A stretch of DNA of 54,239 nt from Planctomycetaceae bacterium (GTDB lineage: Bacteria > Planctomycetota > Planctomycetia > Planctomycetales > Planctomycetaceae): positions 1-54,239 of the forward strand of contig JANQRQ010000174.1 in the NCBI GenBank assembly GCA_028284485.1, written 5' to 3'. Positions 51,587 through 54,239 of the stretch are shown here, piece after piece. A program made the translations under genes and the position numbers. Each line of letters starts with the position of its first letter. Within the stretch, counting starts at the first letter, position 1. Under the pieces are notes generated by a model that saw nothing but the letters and a program-made list of their open reading frames with translations, was not told the DNA's origin and searched no databases.

Positions 51587-54239
51587 GTGAGGACTCTGCA
51601 AAAGCGCGCTGACTGGCGGCAGTTTTTGGTGGCACTCGTGTTGGTCGTGACCCTTGGACCGATTTTGTCAGCCGATGAGGGGGAAGAGACAGGTCCAGCG
51701 GCGGAATCCCCCGAAGCGGTGGAAGTCGAGCCTGGGACTGAAGCGCCGGATCAGCAGGCCGCCGACCCCCGTCCGAAGGGAGCAGCTTCGGATCCCGCGA
51801 ATCCCATTCAGGACTTTTTTCGAGGCATCTTTCGGCCGAATACCCCGAAAGCCCGAGAAGAACTCGTTCCGAAGCGAGGGGAATCAGAGGTCGTCGAGGA
51901 ATTGCCAAGGGATCAGTTCGACCTATTGGCGGCGAGTGACAAGGATCAAGCCAAGCGGCTTCGCAGTGCCAAGCGTTACGTCGAGGACGAGGACTGGGGC
52001 AATGCCATTGAAGTTCTCGAACTATTGCTGACCGATTCTGTCGAGGATTCCTTATGGCGCCGACCCGATGGTACGTGGGTCTCGACGTGGCAGGAGGTGA
52101 ACCGAATTCTCGGCTCTCTGCCGCCTGAGGCACGTAATCTGTATCAACAACAGTACGGTGGTTTAGCCGCACAAATGTTGCGGAGGGCTCGGAATAGTCG
52201 ACAGCTTGGCGAATTGGCGGAAGTCGCACGCAACTTCTTTCACACCGATGCTGGCGAAGAAGCGGCCAGTTTGCTCGCAACGTTGCATTTCGACCGCGGA
52301 GAGTTTGCGGTTGCTGCCTGGTGGTTTGAAAAACTGCTTTCGAGTAAATCAGCGATTACTGACGATCCGCGGTGGAAACTAAAGGCCGCGTTGGCTTTCG
52401 ACCAGATGGGCTGGGTCGATTTGAAACACCGCTTATATTCGGAGATTGTCGAGGCCGCCGGCGGACCAGATCCCGAAGTAGCGAAAGCTGTTGGCGACAT
52501 CAATGCTTGGATTCGACAGGCTCAGGGTTCGTTACGGCGAATGCCCTCAAAGCCACTCGACCATTGGCCGATGTTTCTTGGTGATTCGAGCCGATCAGCA
52601 GTTGCTGCCGGCGAAGAGCCGTTGGTGCTGCCTCGTTGGGAGCGCGAGCTGGTTCAAAGTGCGGCCGTCCGCCGTCAGATCGAAGATCTTGTTGGCGAGT
52701 TGGAAGATGTCGGCCGCGTGACGATACCTTCTGCCGTTCCCATTACGGTCGAAAACAAGGTTGTCTATCGCACGTTGCGTGGAGTCGAGGTCGTTGAGGC
52801 TGCGTCGGGGCGCCAGTTATGGGAAACTCGGATTGGTCCCGGTGGCAACTACGAAAACGATGGGAATTCCTTTCGTCAGAACGGACGAATGCGTTGGCAA
52901 ATGCAGTTCGATCCGTTCGATCATGGGACGCGTGGGATCGAAGCCGATTTCAATCCGCTCACCAGTTTGCTATTTCGCGATGGTGTAAACGGCGTTGTCA
53001 GCAGTGACGGGCGTCGCGTCTTTGTTATTGAAGACCAGTCATTCCTTTTCTCACAGTATTCCGCCTATGGTTGGGATCCGGAGCCGTCTGGCAGCGATGC
53101 GCTGCAACGAGAGCGGGCGAGCAACAAATTGGCCGCGTACGATTTGGGTGACGGCCGTCCGTTATGGGAAGTCGGCGGACGGACGATGGATGAATCGATC
53201 GACTTGCCGTTATCGGGCAGCTACTTTTTCGGCGCTCCGCTACCCGTGGATGACGAGCTGTTGATCGTTGCCGAACGCGAAGACGAAATACGATTGCATT
53301 GTTTGGACGCGTCGACCGGTGTCGAAAACTGGTCACAGCGCATTGCGTTTTCAGAGGTTGGGATCGATCGTGATATCGGTCGACGTTCGTGGATCGCGCA
53401 GGTGGCAGTCGGCAATGGGACGATTGTTTGCCCGACGACGACTGGCTGGTTGGTCGCCATCGATCAAGCCAGTCGATCGTTCCTTTGGTCGTATCGATAT
53501 GCCCCCTATGCGCGCCAGACCCGCCGTAGGCGTAGTTCGGAAGACCGGATGACGCCAACAGTACCTCTGAATGGTCGCTGGTGCCAATCGGCGCCAGTCA
53601 TTTCCGGACGGTTTGTGATCTACACCCCATGCGAGGCTGATTCGCTTGTCTGTCTCGACATTGCCAATGGTCGGCCTTTGTGGCAAGTCTCGCGGGATGA
53701 CTACCTGTATCTGGCCGGGGTTTATCGCGACCGGGTGATTTTGGTCAGCGCTGAAACGGTCGTGGCGTTGTGGCTGGACACTGGGAAGATTGCGTGGAAG
53801 TCGAATGCCTCTGAAACATCCGATCGTCCGACGGGACGTGGGGTGATGATCGGAGACCGGTTTTATCTTCCCCTTCAGCACGGGCAGCTTGGGGTCTTCG
53901 ACCTGGTAAGCGGTGAACTGGTGGAGCAACTCATCGCACGTCCGAGTGAAGTCGAGCTTGGCAACCTGACCACGTTTCAAGGGCGGTTGATTTCGCTTAG
54001 CCCGCTGAGTCTGTTTTGTTTCGAACAGCGCGCCGAGGCCATGCAGGATATCATGGCAAGGCTTAAAGAAGATCCAGCCGATCCCAAAGCACGCATTCGC
54101 GAAGCGCAGATGTTGTTAACTCGGCTTCGCCAAAGCGACGCCTTGTCATCTCTGGAACGAATCGCGCCGACAGAAGTTCCGGCTACCCTGAAAGTGGAGT
54201 ACCGGGAATCAATGAGAATCGCCCTCGAGGCGGTCATCC
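51587..54239 (+). CDS. Large exported PQQ-type beta-propeller protein, partial
   Basis: GTG at 51587 has AAGGAG 5 bases upstream. The frame stays open to the window end (884 codons), so the C terminus is missing. Signal peptide about 1-29 (VTLGPILSADEG). A disordered Glu/Pro-rich stretch (about 30-105) comes next, then an all-helical TPR-like part (about 110-330, with AKRYVEDEDWGNAIEVLELLL and LATLHFDRGEFAVAAWWFEKLL), then PQQ-like blades from about residue 385 (VENKVVYRTLRGVEVVEAASGRQLWETRI, LYCLDASTGVENW-type turns, NGTIVCPTTTGWLVAIDQASRSFLW). Function unknown; a cell-surface binding role is likely. The TPR-plus-propeller plan is common in planctomycetes. Confidence 0.82.
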   Translation, partial: MRTLQKRADWRQFLVALVLVVTLGPILSADEGEETGPAAESPEAVEVEPGTEAPDQQAADPRPKGAASDPANPIQDFFRGIFRPNTPKAREELVPKRGESEVVEELPRDQFDLLAASDKDQAKRLRSAKRYVEDEDWGNAIEVLELLLTDSVEDSLWRRPDGTWVSTWQEVNRILGSLPPEARNLYQQQYGGLAAQMLRRARNSRQLGELAEVARNFFHTDAGEEAASLLATLHFDRGEFAVAAWWFEKLLSSKSAITDDPRWKLKAALAFDQMGWVDLKHRLYSEIVEAAGGPDPEVAKAVGDINAWIRQAQGSLRRMPSKPLDHWPMFLGDSSRSAVAAGEEPLVLPRWERELVQSAAVRRQIEDLVGELEDVGRVTIPSAVPITVENKVVYRTLRGVEVVEAASGRQLWETRIGPGGNYENDGNSFRQNGRMRWQMQFDPFDHGTRGIEADFNPLTSLLFRDGVNGVVSSDGRRVFVIEDQSFLFSQYSAYGWDPEPSGSDALQRERASNKLAAYDLGDGRPLWEVGGRTMDESIDLPLSGSYFFGAPLPVDDELLIVAEREDEIRLHCLDASTGVENWSQRIAFSEVGIDRDIGRRSWIAQVAVGNGTIVCPTTTGWLVAIDQASRSFLWSYRYAPYARQTRRRRSSEDRMTPTVPLNGRWCQSAPVISGRFVIYTPCEADSLVCLDIANGRPLWQVSRDDYLYLAGVYRDRVILVSAETVVALWLDTGKIAWKSNASETSDRPTGRGVMIGDRFYLPLQHGQLGVFDLVSGELVEQLIARPSEVELGNLTTFQGRLISLSPLSLFCFEQRAEAMQDIMARLKEDPADPKARIREAQMLLTRLRQSDALSSLERIAPTEVPATLKVEYRESMRIALEAVI

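Overview
The window looks like a chromosomal segment of a planctomycete, probably from the Pirellulales-like branch. The call rests on gene content: secreted cytochrome-type DUF1549/DUF1553 protein next to a PPC-domain protein, several Tat- or Sec-exported PQQ/NHL/FG-GAP beta-propellers, Gfo/Idh/MocA plus sugar-isomerase-like TIM barrels, an Hsp70 paired with a J-like/PilB-N-domain membrane protein, and a ribosomal protein L9 with an N-terminal extension. Gene order is mosaic, operons are short, GC is moderate, and no phage, transposase, CRISPR array, rRNA or tRNA was seen. The last gene runs off the right edge.

Region by region: 1-9.1 kb carries exported catabolic-type proteins (SMP-30-like lactonase, cyclase, esterase, TIM barrel, FG-GAP propeller), an RNA-ligase-like nucleotidyltransferase with an unknown neighbour, and three kinds of small palindromic repeat. 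9.2-19 kb has an MGMT-family protein, a pair of small membrane proteins, the lidless Hsp70/J-like pair, a phosphotransferase, a coupled GNAT-methyltransferase pair, TfoX-N and an NHL propeller. 19-26.6 kb has an SGNH-like membrane protein that seems to lack its catalytic residues, proA, fliM and the classical infC-rpmI-rplT-pheS translation cluster; infC starts at a rare ATC codon. 26.6-32.3 kb has a zinc-ribbon protein, a PQQ propeller, an FHA-GAF-AAA sigma-54 activator, a small acidic protein and greA. 32.3-38 kb has an oxidoreductase/TIM-barrel sugar pair, a decayed-looking short gene and argC-argJ. 38-46.2 kb has a bifunctional proline dehydrogenase/P5C dehydrogenase and the DUF1549/DUF1553 and PPC exported pair. 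46.5-51.4 kb is an informational block on the minus strand: rplY, pth, rpsF, ssb, rplI, dnaB. The right edge is a large secreted PQQ-type protein.

Metabolic links: proA (glutamate semialdehyde reduction), argC-argJ and the PutA-like enzyme all deal with glutamate, arginine and proline, but they lie in separate transcription units. The most unusual items are the Hsp70 operon (no C-terminal lid, J-like partner without HPD), the pseudo-SGNH protein, a pair of mutually exclusive stem-loops upstream of the proline catabolism gene, and the 82-bp inverted-repeat element after the RNA ligase gene. All functional names come from reading motifs by eye; no database search was run.
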